From: an uncultured Ruminococcus sp.
GTDB taxonomy: Bacteria > Bacillota > Clostridia > Oscillospirales > Acutalibacteraceae
Assembly: GCA_902798755.1 (NCBI GenBank)
Contig: CADBYC010000023.1
Location: forward strand, 1 to 41,855
Direction of reading: 5' to 3'
Length of the DNA: 41,855 bases
The notes below the pieces were generated by a model that worked only from the letters and a program-made list of their open reading frames with translations, ran no database searches and was not told where the DNA came from. Both the position numbers and the translations under genes were made by a program. Of the stretch, positions 31,351 through 39,438 are shown piece after piece. Numbering within the stretch: the first letter of the stretch is position 1; every line of letters starts with the position of its first letter.

Positions 31351-31590
31351 TCAATAGTCATTGCGAAGCCCCTCAAAAGGGGTCCCCGACACGCCCATAA
31401 ACGAGGCTCCAAAAAGCCCTGCTTTTTGGAGAAAGGACGAGTGGCAAAGCGCGAGGACGCTGGGGAGAGGAGGAGTCGCCACATGAGGTCAAGGCATACC
31501 AACCGGATATGCCTACCGAATACGGCGCGCGACGACGATGTGGCAATCTCAACCGATCAAAAAGGGTAAATGTCCGCCGGACACTTTACT
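31351..31590. repeat. 3'-UTR repeat element, copy 1
   Basis: Starts TCAATAGTCATTGCGAAGCC and ends near GGACACTTTA. It shares long blocks with 33876-34014, including CCCCTCAAAAGGGGTCCCCG, GGGGAGAGGAGGAG, CGCCACATGAGGTCAAGG and CATACCAAC. This copy has about 100 bp of extra internal sequence. It lies between the FnIII gene stop and its terminator. Confidence 0.75.
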
Positions 31591-33709
31591 TTTGATAGGT
31601 GATGGTGAAGCCGTCCTCATAGTACCAGCTCAGGTGATTGCCGCTGCTGTCCATCGCGCGGGCGGTGTAGGTGTAGGAGCTGCCGCTCTTTGCGGTGGTA
31701 TCGACATAAGAGGTGGTCTTGGTGTCGCCGAGCTTTGTCCAGTCGCCGTTTGCGTTCTTGACATAGATACGGTACTGAGAAGCACCCGAGACAGCGTTCC
31801 AGTTGATGGACACGCCGTTCGCGGCATTAGAGAGGGTCAATACGGGAGCGGCGTAATATTTGATGGTCTTGCCCGCGCGGAAGTCGCTGGTATAGGCAGA
31901 GCCGTCCTCAGTGATACAGCGCACGGTGTAGCGGTAATTCTGGTTGGAGCTGACGTCGGTGTCGATGAAGGAGGTCTCGGCGGTATCGGCAAGCCTTGTC
32001 CAGCCCTTGGAGCCGTAGTAGAATACGCGGTACTTCTGCGCGCCGCCGACCTTGTTCCAGCTGATCCTCACGCCGTCGGCCGCGTTGCTCAGCGTGACTT
32101 GGGGCGCGCGGATAAACCGGATCTTGAAGCCGTCTTCATAGTACCAGCTCAGGTGATTGTTGTTACTGTCCATCGCGCGGATGGTGTAGGTGTAGTTAGT
32201 GCCCGAGGCGACGTCCTCATCGAGTACAGAGGTGGAGGTGGTATCGGTCAGCTTTGTCCAGCCGTTCCTGCCCTTGTAATAGACGCGGTACTTTGACGCG
32301 CCCGCGACAGCGTCCCATTTGATGGACACGCCGTCTTCGGCGTTAGAGAGCTTGAGGATAGGAGCGGCGTAGTATCTGATACTCTTGCCCGCGCGGAAAT
32401 CGCTGGTGTATGCGGAGCCGTCCGCGGTGATACAGCGCACGGTGTAGGTGTAGTTGTGGTTGGAGCTGACGTCGGTGTCGATGAAGGAGGTCTCGGTGAT
32501 ATTATCGGCGAGCCTTGTCCAGCCGCGGCTGCCGTAATAGAACACGCGGTAGCTTTCAGCGCCGGGTACGGCGTTCCAGCTGATCCTGACGCCGTCGGCG
32601 GCATTGGACAGATCGAATACGGGGGCTTTGATGAAGGTGATCTTGAAGCCGTCCTCATAGTACCAGCTCAGGTGGTTGCCGCTATTATCCATCGCGCGGA
32701 TGGTGTAGGTGTAGGTAGTGCCCGAGGTGACGTCGTCATCATACACGGAGGTAGAGGAGGTGTCGGTCAGCTTTGTCCAGCCCTTGCTGCCCTTGTAGTA
32801 CACGCGGTACTTTGACGCGCCCTCTACCTTGTCCCATTTGATGGACACGCCGTCCTCGGCGTTAGTGAGTCTGAGAACGGGAGCGGTGTAGTAGGTGGCG
32901 GACTTGCCGTCGTGGTCAAAGTCGCTGATAAAGCGTTCGGCGTTTCTCGACAGACAGCGCACCGTGTAGGTGTAGCGCGTGCCTGAGTTGACGTTTGTAT
33001 CAAGGTAGGAGGTCTCAGAGGTATCCTGCAGCTTGGTCCAGGAGCTTCCGCTCTTCACATACACGCGGTAGAGAGAAGCGCCGGGAACAGGATCCCACTT
33101 GACGCGGATACCGCCCGCCGCGGTGGAAGCGCTCAGCTTGGGGGTATCGAGGGTCGCCTGATAGATGGCTTCGGTATATTTGAAGCTGCTGTCCTTTACC
33201 TGATAGTTGCTGTCAACGACGGTCTTGCCGGCAGCGTCCTCGATATATCTGACCTTAGAGGTGAAGTCATAGGTGCCCGCCTTTTCGATCGTGAAGATCA
33301 GGGAGAGAACGCGCTTCTCGGTAGTGAAGGAATAGCCGTTCACGCTGACGAAGTTCATCACATAGCCTTTGATACCTGTGGTGCCGGGAGTGTCGAAGCG
33401 CTGTACGACGGACGCGTCGCCGGTGGTAGGAGCGATACGGCTTTGATGGGTCTTGAGCTCGTCTTGGGTATAGCTGCTCAGACCGTCGAAGTCAAAGGGC
33501 AGCTCGACCTGTGCCGTCGACAGGTTTTTGCCCGGATAGGTGAAAGAGATACGATACTCAAGGATATCGCCGACCTTTGCGCCGTAGCTTTTGCCGCCTA
33601 CGCGGACGACAGCGGAATCCTCGGCGGCAAAAGCGCCGACGGTGCCGATACAGCATACCGAAAGGATAAGCGCGAGTATCAGAATTGCACTGACGATTCG
33701 TTTTTTCAT
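31586..33709 (-). CDS. Secreted protein with N-terminal cohesin-like domain and six FnIII repeats
   Basis: 707 residues. The signal peptide is 1-29 (ending G-A-F-A-A-E). About 30-185 form a beta-sandwich domain with the look of a cohesin-like module: Y-G-A-K-V-G-D-I-L-E-Y near the start, V-N-G-Y-S-F-T-T-E-K-R-V-L-S-L-I-F in the middle. Six fibronectin type III repeats of about 86 residues follow to the C-terminus. Repeats alternate in type: 2, 4 and 6 end with H-L-S-W-Y-Y-E-D-G-F, while 3 and 5 have A-Y-T-S-D-F-R-A-G-K, giving a 519-nt super-repeat. No LPXTG or SLH anchor is visible. GGAGG precedes the ATG at 33709. If the cohesin assignment holds it could receive the dockerin proteins of this window. 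Confidence 0.82.
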   Translation of the reverse strand: MKKRIVSAILILALILSVCCIGTVGAFAAEDSAVVRVGGKSYGAKVGDILEYRISFTYPGKNLSTAQVELPFDFDGLSSYTQDELKTHQSRIAPTTGDASVVQRFDTPGTTGIKGYVMNFVSVNGYSFTTEKRVLSLIFTIEKAGTYDFTSKVRYIEDAAGKTVVDSNYQVKDSSFKYTEAIYQATLDTPKLSASTAAGGIRVKWDPVPGASLYRVYVKSGSSWTKLQDTSETSYLDTNVNSGTRYTYTVRCLSRNAERFISDFDHDGKSATYYTAPVLRLTNAEDGVSIKWDKVEGASKYRVYYKGSKGWTKLTDTSSTSVYDDDVTSGTTYTYTIRAMDNSGNHLSWYYEDGFKITFIKAPVFDLSNAADGVRISWNAVPGAESYRVFYYGSRGWTRLADNITETSFIDTDVSSNHNYTYTVRCITADGSAYTSDFRAGKSIRYYAAPILKLSNAEDGVSIKWDAVAGASKYRVYYKGRNGWTKLTDTTSTSVLDEDVASGTNYTYTIRAMDSNNNHLSWYYEDGFKIRFIRAPQVTLSNAADGVRISWNKVGGAQKYRVFYYGSKGWTRLADTAETSFIDTDVSSNQNYRYTVRCITEDGSAYTSDFRAGKTIKYYAAPVLTLSNAANGVSINWNAVSGASQYRIYVKNANGDWTKLGDTKTTSYVDTTAKSGSSYTYTARAMDSSGNHLSWYYEDGFTITYQK

Positions 33710-33746
33710 AGTATTCCTCCTGAAAGGGATGATCATATACATGATT

Positions 33747-33775
33747 ATTATATACTATCCGAAAATCAAATACAA
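33747..33775 (-). promoter_or_regulatory. Promoter of the cohesin-like/FnIII gene
   Basis: Minus strand TTGTAT (33775-33770), 17-bp spacer, TATAAT (33752-33747). Confidence 0.7.
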
Positions 33776-33805
33776 GAAGATTGTGTGAACATTTTCATGA
33801 CAGAG

Positions 33806-33839
33806 CAAAAACAGCGTGACCGCACCTGCGATCACGCTG
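33806..33839 (-). terminator. Terminator of the Big_2/YARHG lipoprotein gene
   Basis: Stem CAGCGTGA (33812-33819) / TCACGCTG (33832-33839) with further inner pairing, followed on the minus strand by a T-run. Confidence 0.85.
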
Positions 33840-33875
33840 AATGACTGTATTTGAGCCGTATGCGTTACGGTTCAT

Positions 33876-34014
33876 TCAATAGTCATTGCGAAGCCCCTCA
33901 AAAGGGGTCCCCGACACGCCCCTGCGTGTTGGGGAGAGGAGGAGCCGCCACATGAGGTCAAGGCATACCAACGCGCGAGCGTAGCGAGGGTAAAGCGTCC
34001 GGTGGACACTTTAG
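33876..34014. repeat. 3'-UTR repeat element, copy 2
   Basis: A shorter copy of the 31351-31590 element in the same orientation, beginning TTCAATAGTCATTGCGAAGC and ending GGACACTTTA. It also lies between a minus-strand stop codon (34048) and that gene's terminator. Confidence 0.75.
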
Positions 34015-34047
34015 TGCTTGCACCGGGGGAAGTTTATTTGCAGTTTG

Positions 34048-34983
34048 TTAATATCCGCTTAACAAAGCTATGTTATACTGTTCAGCGGCATTTAATGAGC
34101 CGTCGTAGCTCGGGTCTGCACTGTACCATGACTGCGCTTCATAGTAGGCGCGGATAGAGGGCGTGCGGAAAACATAGCCGTGGCGGGCGAAGATCTCATT
34201 GACCGCGTCCTGCGCGAAGCTGTCGGATACGGGAGAGCCGCTCATACCGCTCAGTCGTGACGCGACCTCGCTGTCACTGAGATAGCGGGCAGAGGAATCG
34301 GGGAAGATGAAGCCGCCGTCGCTGATCACAGGAGAAGCGGTCGTTTCTCCCTCCTGCTTATCCTTGGACTTTTCTGCAGGAGTAGTAGCGGGCTGAGTCG
34401 GCGCTTGCGTCGCGGGCGGCAAGGTCGCGACGGTGGTGGGCAGCTGAGCCGCGCCGACGGTCACGGTGCAGGACGCTTCGATATCGTTCTCGCTCTTGCA
34501 GGTGATGGTCGCCGTTCCTTCGCCGATACCCGTCACATAGCCGTTGTCGTCGACCTCGGCGATATTCTTGTCGGAGCTTGTCCAGCTCAGAGCGGTCTTG
34601 GTCGCGTCGGCGGGAGCGTAGGACGCGGAAAGCTGAATGGTTTTGCCTACTTCGATCCGCGCGCTTTTGACGTCCAACGTGACCATTTTGATCAGCTTGT
34701 CGGATACGGTGACGGTGCAGGTCGCCTGCTCGCCGTTCTCGAGAGAAGCGGTGATGACCGCGGTACCTGCCGCTTTGGCACTGACCGTGCCGCCGTTGAC
34801 AGCGGCAACGGCGCTGTCGGAGCTAATCCAGTTGACCCTTGTCGCCTCTCCCGCGCTGAGTACGGCGGTATCGCCGACAGTCAGATTTAGCTCGGTCTGG
34901 TCGAGCGCGAGGGGCTTACTGCAGGAAGCAAGCAGAAGTACGGCTAAGAGAGTGATAAGGGATAGTGTAAAGAAACGTTTCAT
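34048..34983 (-). CDS. Lipoprotein with two Big_2 domains and a YARHG domain
   Basis: 311 residues. Signal peptide with lipobox L-A-S-C (Cys21). Two bacterial Ig-like (Big_2) domains lie at about 26-95 (A-A-G-T-A-V-I-T-A-S) and 98-177 (G-E-G-T-A-T-I-T-C-K). A Pro/Thr-rich linker (about 180-215) leads to a YARHG domain at the C-terminus (about 235-305, with I-F-A-R-H-G-Y-V-F). YARHG is an extracellular domain thought to bind the peptidoglycan surface. GGAGG precedes the ATG. It follows the DUF3783 gene by 58 nt and is probably cotranscribed with it. Confidence 0.88.
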   Translation of the reverse strand: MKRFFTLSLITLLAVLLLASCSKPLALDQTELNLTVGDTAVLSAGEATRVNWISSDSAVAAVNGGTVSAKAAGTAVITASLENGEQATCTVTVSDKLIKMVTLDVKSARIEVGKTIQLSASYAPADATKTALSWTSSDKNIAEVDDNGYVTGIGEGTATITCKSENDIEASCTVTVGAAQLPTTVATLPPATQAPTQPATTPAEKSKDKQEGETTASPVISDGGFIFPDSSARYLSDSEVASRLSGMSGSPVSDSFAQDAVNEIFARHGYVFRTPSIRAYYEAQSWYSADPSYDGSLNAAEQYNIALLSGY

Positions 34984-35041
34984 GTTCCTACCTCCGTAGC
35001 GGGGAAGAGTGCGAAAGAATTGTTGATATAGATATGGCAGT

Positions 35042-35431
35042 TTACTGCTCCTGATCAGGCTGATGGTACTGCGTACCCTTCATGATCGCTTCCCTTTCGG
35101 CGGAAAGCTCACGGTACAGCTCGTAAGAAGTGAAGCCGATATTGGTTTCGGTTTCGATCGCTTTGAGCGGAATAATGAGCTTATTGCGGCGGAGCTGGTC
35201 TAAAAAGAGATTCAGCATACCGCTGCTGATCCCTGAGATATACAGCATTTCGTCGTCGAAATCCTCGCCGTCTTTGACAGAGGGGTCTTGAGAGAGCCCT
35301 AAAAGATAGCTCAGCGTACAGCCGTATTCGGCCTTTTCGACGGTGCGGGCGGAGAGGTTCATCTTGCGGCACAGCATCTTCAGCTTTGCGTCCTTGCGGG
35401 AATCGAGATTGTAGATCAGTACTTCGCTCAT
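35042..35431 (-). CDS. DUF3783 domain protein
   Basis: A 129-residue cytoplasmic protein of the DUF3783 family found across Clostridia. It starts S-E-V-L-I-Y-N-L, is rich in charged residues, and has a central acidic region near 55-65. No known function. AAGGAG lies 7 nt upstream of the ATG. First gene of a two-gene unit with the downstream lipoprotein; its promoter is at 35467-35495. Confidence 0.75.
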   Translation of the reverse strand: MSEVLIYNLDSRKDAKLKMLCRKMNLSARTVEKAEYGCTLSYLLGLSQDPSVKDGEDFDDEMLYISGISSGMLNLFLDQLRRNKLIIPLKAIETETNIGFTSYELYRELSAEREAIMKGTQYHQPDQEQ

Positions 35432-35466
35432 CGTGTCGCTCCTTGTCTTTTCGAATTTCTGACACT

Positions 35467-35495
35467 ATTTTAACATATTTTCCATTTTATTGCAA
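35467..35495 (-). promoter_or_regulatory. Promoter of the DUF3783-lipoprotein operon
   Basis: Minus strand TTGCAA (35495-35490), 17-bp spacer, TAAAAT (35472-35467) with TG extended -10. Confidence 0.7.
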
Positions 35496-35525
35496 TTATG
35501 TAATTGCATTGTTAATCCCTTGTTG

Positions 35526-35554
35526 TTGACTTTGTCAAAAGGCGGAAATATAAT
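35526..35554 (+). promoter_or_regulatory. Promoter of the FnIII/C39 protein gene
   Basis: TTGACT (35526-35531), 17-bp spacer, perfect TATAAT (35549-35554). The 78-nt leader contains a small ATACGTCGT/ACGGCGTAT hairpin. Confidence 0.8.
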
Positions 35555-35638
35555 TATAATCAGATAACTATACGTCGTGATGACTCCGTTATTGACGGCG
35601 TATTTCAGCTATGGACCCGATGGAAGGAAGGTGTTTGT

Positions 35639-38600
35639 TTGAATAAAAAACTATTACGGATCATATCCGCGCTGCTGGCGGTACTGACGGTGTTTTCCGT
35701 CATGTCCGTCACGGCTTTCGCGGCGGAAGATGATGACACGGAGGACGCTGCGGAAGCGGTCATGATCGACGAGCGTATCAAAAAGGAGATCGCTCCTGTC
35801 GGTGTGGAACTCGAAGAGGCTCAGGTCGGCAACGCCGCTCCTGTGATCACCTCTGCTGAATCGGGCGCCGAGGGCGTCGTCCTGAAATGGGGCGCTGTCA
35901 GCGGCGTAAGTAAATATCGCGTCGATAAATACTACAACGACGGACGGGGCTGGCAGACGCTCAGCGCGACCGCGGGTCTGACCTACACCGATACCGAGGT
36001 CACCTCGGGCAATACCTATCAGTATCGTCTGGTCGGTCTTAACGGCGCAGGCAACGTAATCACCTCCACCTCGACAAGAACCGTGACCTATAACGCACCT
36101 TTGCGCGTGACGGGACTCGAGGTCGGCGACGGCGGCGTGCGCGTCTATTGGAATATGACCTCTCAGATCAGCAAGGTTGTCGTCTACCGCATGAACAGCG
36201 GTTCATGGAACGCGATCACCACCACCTCCGACAGCTCGTATTTTGACAGAAATGTGTATTCGGGCTCGGCGTACCGCTATACGGTCAGAGGACTGAACAG
36301 CAGCGGCGCGTTCATCACCGATGAATACGACGAAACGGGCATGAGCGTGCAATATCTTTCGACCCCCTCTCTCAAGGCGGAAAATGCCGCGGGAGGCGTG
36401 AAGATCAGCTGGGATAAGGTCGAAGGCGCCGCGGCGTACCGTGTATTTTACCGCAACAGCTACGGGGATTGGGCGCGTCTGACCACAACGACAGAGACCT
36501 CCTTCCTCGACGAGGACGTGCGCTCGGATCGCAGCTATACCTATACCGTGCGCTGTGTCTCCGCTGACGGCGAGTCCTATACCAGCTATTTTGACCGCAA
36601 CGGCAAAACGGTGAAGTATATCGCCGCTCCCGTACTGCTGTCGGCTGATTGCGTGACCGACGGTATCCAGATCACATGGGCAAAGTCGGACGGCGCGACC
36701 CAGTATCGCGTATTCTATAAAAACAGCAGCGGCGACTGGTCAAGATTAGGCACGACGACCTCGACTTCTTTCTTAGATAGGGAAGTCAGCTCGGGCTCGA
36801 GCTATACCTACACCGTGCGCTGTATGAACGGCGCGGGCGATTATATCAGCTACTTCTATCCCGAGGGAATCGTCGGCACCTACGCGAGCGCTCCCGATTT
36901 CAGCGTTTCAAACGGCGCAGAGGGCGTGGATATCAAATGGAACGCCGTCGCGGGAGCTGAGAAATACCGCGTGTATTACTACGGCAGCAAGGGCTGGACA
37001 AAGCTCACCGACACCGAGGAAACCTCCGTCACCGATACAGACGTGACGTCGGGCTATAACTATACCTACACCGTGCGCTGTATCAGCGCCGACGGAAAGC
37101 AGTTCGCGAGCGGCTACCTGCCCGGCAAGAAGATAAAATACTATGCCGCTCCCGGTATCACCAATATCACCAGCACTACGGACGGCGTAAAGATCACCTG
37201 GAACAAAGTACCCGGCACGGACAAATACAGGGTCTATTATTACGGCAGAAACGGCTGGACCAGAATGGCGGACGTCGCGGGGACGACCTATCTTGATGAA
37301 GAAGTTTATTCCGGCGAGACCTACACCTACACCGTGCGCGGCATCAATAACGAGGGCACTGCTTTCATGGGCTACTTCAAGCCCGGCGTGACCCATCAGT
37401 ATATTTCAGCGCCTGATTTCAGCCTGACGCGCAACGAACACAGTATCACCGTCAGCTGGGATGAGGTCGAGGGCGCTGAGCTGTACCGTGTGTATACGCT
37501 CGGCGAAAACGGCTGGAAGCGCATCACCGATACGACCGATACTTCCTATGAGGATACCTCCGTTGTTTCGGGCAACACCTATTCCTACACTGTGCGCTGT
37601 CTGAACGCCGACGCGACAGAGTTCACTTCGTCCTATCGTGAGGGCAAGAGCGCGAAATTTGTCGAAACGCCGTATGTTTCCTCTGTCGAGAACACGACCG
37701 AGGGCGTAGAGATCAAATGGACAGGCGGCGACGGCGCGACCAAGTACCGCGTCTATTACAAGACGTCCGACGGCTGGTACAATATCGGCGAGACAGCGGA
37801 AAAGACCTTTGTCCATACCGCCGCCCAATCGGGAAAGACCTATACCTATACCGTGCGCTGTATCAATGAGGACGGCACAGACTACGAGTCCGACTTTGAC
37901 AGAACGGGCAAGACGATCCACTATATCGCTTCTCCGAAGAATATCAAGGTCGAAAGCGAGATGAACGCGATCAAGATTAGCTGGACGCCCTCTGAGGGCG
38001 CTGAGAAATACCGCGTGTATTATTACGGCAGCAGAGGCTGGACAAGGCTGACCGAAACGACAGAGAATACCGTGATCGACGATGACGTCGCTTCGGGCTA
38101 TACCTACCGCTACACCGTGCGCTGTATCACCGCGGACGGCACGCAGTTCACTTCCGACTGTGATATCCCCGGCGTATCCTATAAATTCACCTATGTTCCG
38201 ACCCTGAAAACGCCCGACTACACTAAGGACGGTATCGAAATCTCATGGAACAAATCTCCGGGCGCTGAGAAATACCGCGTGTATTATTACGGCAGTAAGG
38301 GCTGGACGAAAATGGCTGAGACGACCGATACTTCCTATGTAGACACGGACGTAGAGTCGAACACCACCTACCGCTACACCGTGCGCTGTATCACCGCGGA
38401 CGGCACGGCGTTCACCTCCGACTGCGATATCAACGGCGTGAAGATCTTCTATATCGCCGCTCCGCGGCTGGTGTCCTCCGACGTGGACTGGAGCAGTCTG
38501 AAATTCACCTGGAACAAGCCTGTCGGCGCGACCAAATACCGCGTGTACAAGAGAGTCAGCGGCTCATGGAAGCGACTGACGGATACCACCGACAACAGCT

Positions 38601-39217
38601 ATACGGACAAGGATATCATAACGGGCAGCACCTACACCTATACCGTCAGAGTCATCAATAACGCGGGCGATCAGTTCTACAGCGGCTTTGATCCCGACGG
38701 CTTCATCATCAAGGCTGAAGTACAGGACGCTTCCGTCGACGGCTTTGTCTACTACGATCAGGGAGCGTATAATTATCCCTACGGCGACGACACGATCGCT
38801 TACTCCGGCTGCGGACCGACGTGCCTTGCGATGGTCGCCTCTACCCTTACCGGCAAGTCGATCACCCCGATCGACGCGGTATGGTGCGGCAACCAATATT
38901 ATGTCGACAACGTCGGCACACGCTGGGATTACTTTGACGCGGCGGCGAAGAGATTCGGCATCAAGATGGAAAAACAGCTCGGCAAATCAGAGATCAACAG
39001 CGTGATCGCTGAGCTGAAAAAGGGCAAATATGTGATCAGCGCCCAGAGCGCGGGCCGCTTCACCCGCGGCGGTCACTTCATCGTCCTTGCGGGCGTTACC
39101 TCTGCCGGCAAGATCATCGTCTATGATCCCAACGGCGGCAACCACTATGTCGGTACCGCCTTCGATCCCTCCGAGATCACCGCGGCAGGTACCCAGTACT
39201 GGGTTTTCGGCAAATAA
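35639..39217 (+). CDS. Secreted protein with eleven FnIII repeats and a C39-like cysteine peptidase domain
   Basis: 1192 residues from a TTG start (GGAAGG upstream; no ATG or GTG fits). Signal peptide about 1-28, an acidic linker (about 30-65), then eleven fibronectin type III repeats of about 86-90 residues, each built around S-W-x-K-V-x-G-A-x-K-Y-R-V-Y-Y and Y-T-Y-T-V-R-C. The C-terminal domain (about 1033-1192) is Peptidase_C39_2-like: Cys in Y-S-G-C-G-P-T-C (near 1055), His in G-G-H-F-I-V-L, Asp in V-Y-D-P-N-G-G. No membrane anchor or ABC transporter accompanies it, unlike bacteriocin-processing C39 domains, so it is probably an extracellular peptidase or amidase. The FnIII repeats closely resemble those of the divergent gene at 31586-33709. 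Confidence 0.88.
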   Translation: MNKKLLRIISALLAVLTVFSVMSVTAFAAEDDDTEDAAEAVMIDERIKKEIAPVGVELEEAQVGNAAPVITSAESGAEGVVLKWGAVSGVSKYRVDKYYNDGRGWQTLSATAGLTYTDTEVTSGNTYQYRLVGLNGAGNVITSTSTRTVTYNAPLRVTGLEVGDGGVRVYWNMTSQISKVVVYRMNSGSWNAITTTSDSSYFDRNVYSGSAYRYTVRGLNSSGAFITDEYDETGMSVQYLSTPSLKAENAAGGVKISWDKVEGAAAYRVFYRNSYGDWARLTTTTETSFLDEDVRSDRSYTYTVRCVSADGESYTSYFDRNGKTVKYIAAPVLLSADCVTDGIQITWAKSDGATQYRVFYKNSSGDWSRLGTTTSTSFLDREVSSGSSYTYTVRCMNGAGDYISYFYPEGIVGTYASAPDFSVSNGAEGVDIKWNAVAGAEKYRVYYYGSKGWTKLTDTEETSVTDTDVTSGYNYTYTVRCISADGKQFASGYLPGKKIKYYAAPGITNITSTTDGVKITWNKVPGTDKYRVYYYGRNGWTRMADVAGTTYLDEEVYSGETYTYTVRGINNEGTAFMGYFKPGVTHQYISAPDFSLTRNEHSITVSWDEVEGAELYRVYTLGENGWKRITDTTDTSYEDTSVVSGNTYSYTVRCLNADATEFTSSYREGKSAKFVETPYVSSVENTTEGVEIKWTGGDGATKYRVYYKTSDGWYNIGETAEKTFVHTAAQSGKTYTYTVRCINEDGTDYESDFDRTGKTIHYIASPKNIKVESEMNAIKISWTPSEGAEKYRVYYYGSRGWTRLTETTENTVIDDDVASGYTYRYTVRCITADGTQFTSDCDIPGVSYKFTYVPTLKTPDYTKDGIEISWNKSPGAEKYRVYYYGSKGWTKMAETTDTSYVDTDVESNTTYRYTVRCITADGTAFTSDCDINGVKIFYIAAPRLVSSDVDWSSLKFTWNKPVGATKYRVYKRVSGSWKRLTDTTDNSYTDKDIITGSTYTYTVRVINNAGDQFYSGFDPDGFIIKAEVQDASVDGFVYYDQGAYNYPYGDDTIAYSGCGPTCLAMVASTLTGKSITPIDAVWCGNQYYVDNVGTRWDYFDAAAKRFGIKMEKQLGKSEINSVIAELKKGKYVISAQSAGRFTRGGHFIVLAGVTSAGKIIVYDPNGGNHYVGTAFDPSEITAAGTQYWVFGK

Positions 39218-39219
39218 TA

Positions 39220-39343
39220 AGTATCAACAAAACACTTTAACATCTATTGCATCTTATTTCGCATAGCTGCGTTGTCGAGCTTGACAGGCGACAGCCTGCC
39301 TGCGCTCTCCGCCTTGTTTTATTGCTACTTAGTATAAAAGAGA
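39220..39343. mobile_element. MITE-like element, copy 2
   Basis: About 124 bp with imperfect 21-bp terminal inverted repeats (18 of 21 positions) beginning ATAATAAGTATC and ending TACTTAGTAT. The interior matches copy 1 (31077-31290): CATCTATTGC, TATTTCGCATAGCT, GTTGTCG, GACAGGCG. It sits between the FnIII/C39 stop codon and its terminator. Confidence 0.6.
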
Positions 39344-39351
39344 ATAACAGC

Positions 39352-39386
39352 AAACCGCCGAAGTCTTTTTCGCTTCGGCGGTTTTT
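39352..39386 (+). terminator. Terminator of the FnIII/C39 gene
   Basis: A 12-bp stem AAACCGCCGAAG (39352-39363) / CTTCGGCGGTTT (39373-39384), followed by a T-run. Confidence 0.9.
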
Positions 39387-39407
39387 GTCTGTAGTTATAA
39401 AGTTTTC

Positions 39408-39432
39408 AAGCGATCTCGAATCGTGATCGCTT
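39408..39432 (-). terminator. Weak hairpin after mtnN
   Basis: Stem AAGCGATC (39408-39415) / GATCGCTT (39425-39432), just beyond the mtnN stop on the minus strand. The downstream tract is only partly T-rich. Confidence 0.45.
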
Positions 39433-39438
39433 TGGAAA

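Larger units (their letters stand above)
31075..31585. other. Gene-free spacer made of repeats
   Basis: These 511 bp between two convergent genes consist almost wholly of a MITE-like element (31077-31290), a bidirectional terminator (31310-31345) and a 3'-UTR repeat element (31351-31590). A 36-bp imperfect inverted repeat links the first and third (31135-31170, 31503-31538). No gene is visible. Confidence 0.75.
33710..34047. other. Spacer with promoter, terminator and 3'-UTR repeat copy 2
   Basis: These 338 bp hold the minus-strand promoter of the FnIII gene (33747-33775), the terminator of the Big_2/YARHG lipoprotein gene (33806-33839) and the repeat element 33876-34014. No gene is visible. 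Confidence 0.75.

Noticed and set aside
35561-35638. Riboswitch in the leader of the FnIII/C39 gene
   Set aside because: Only one small hairpin can be formed in 78 nt and no known aptamer motif was recognised.
31586-39217. CRISPR array or similar repeat locus
   Set aside because: The repeats here are protein-coding FnIII modules of about 258 nt with 519-nt pairs, not short direct repeats with unique spacers, and no cas genes are present.
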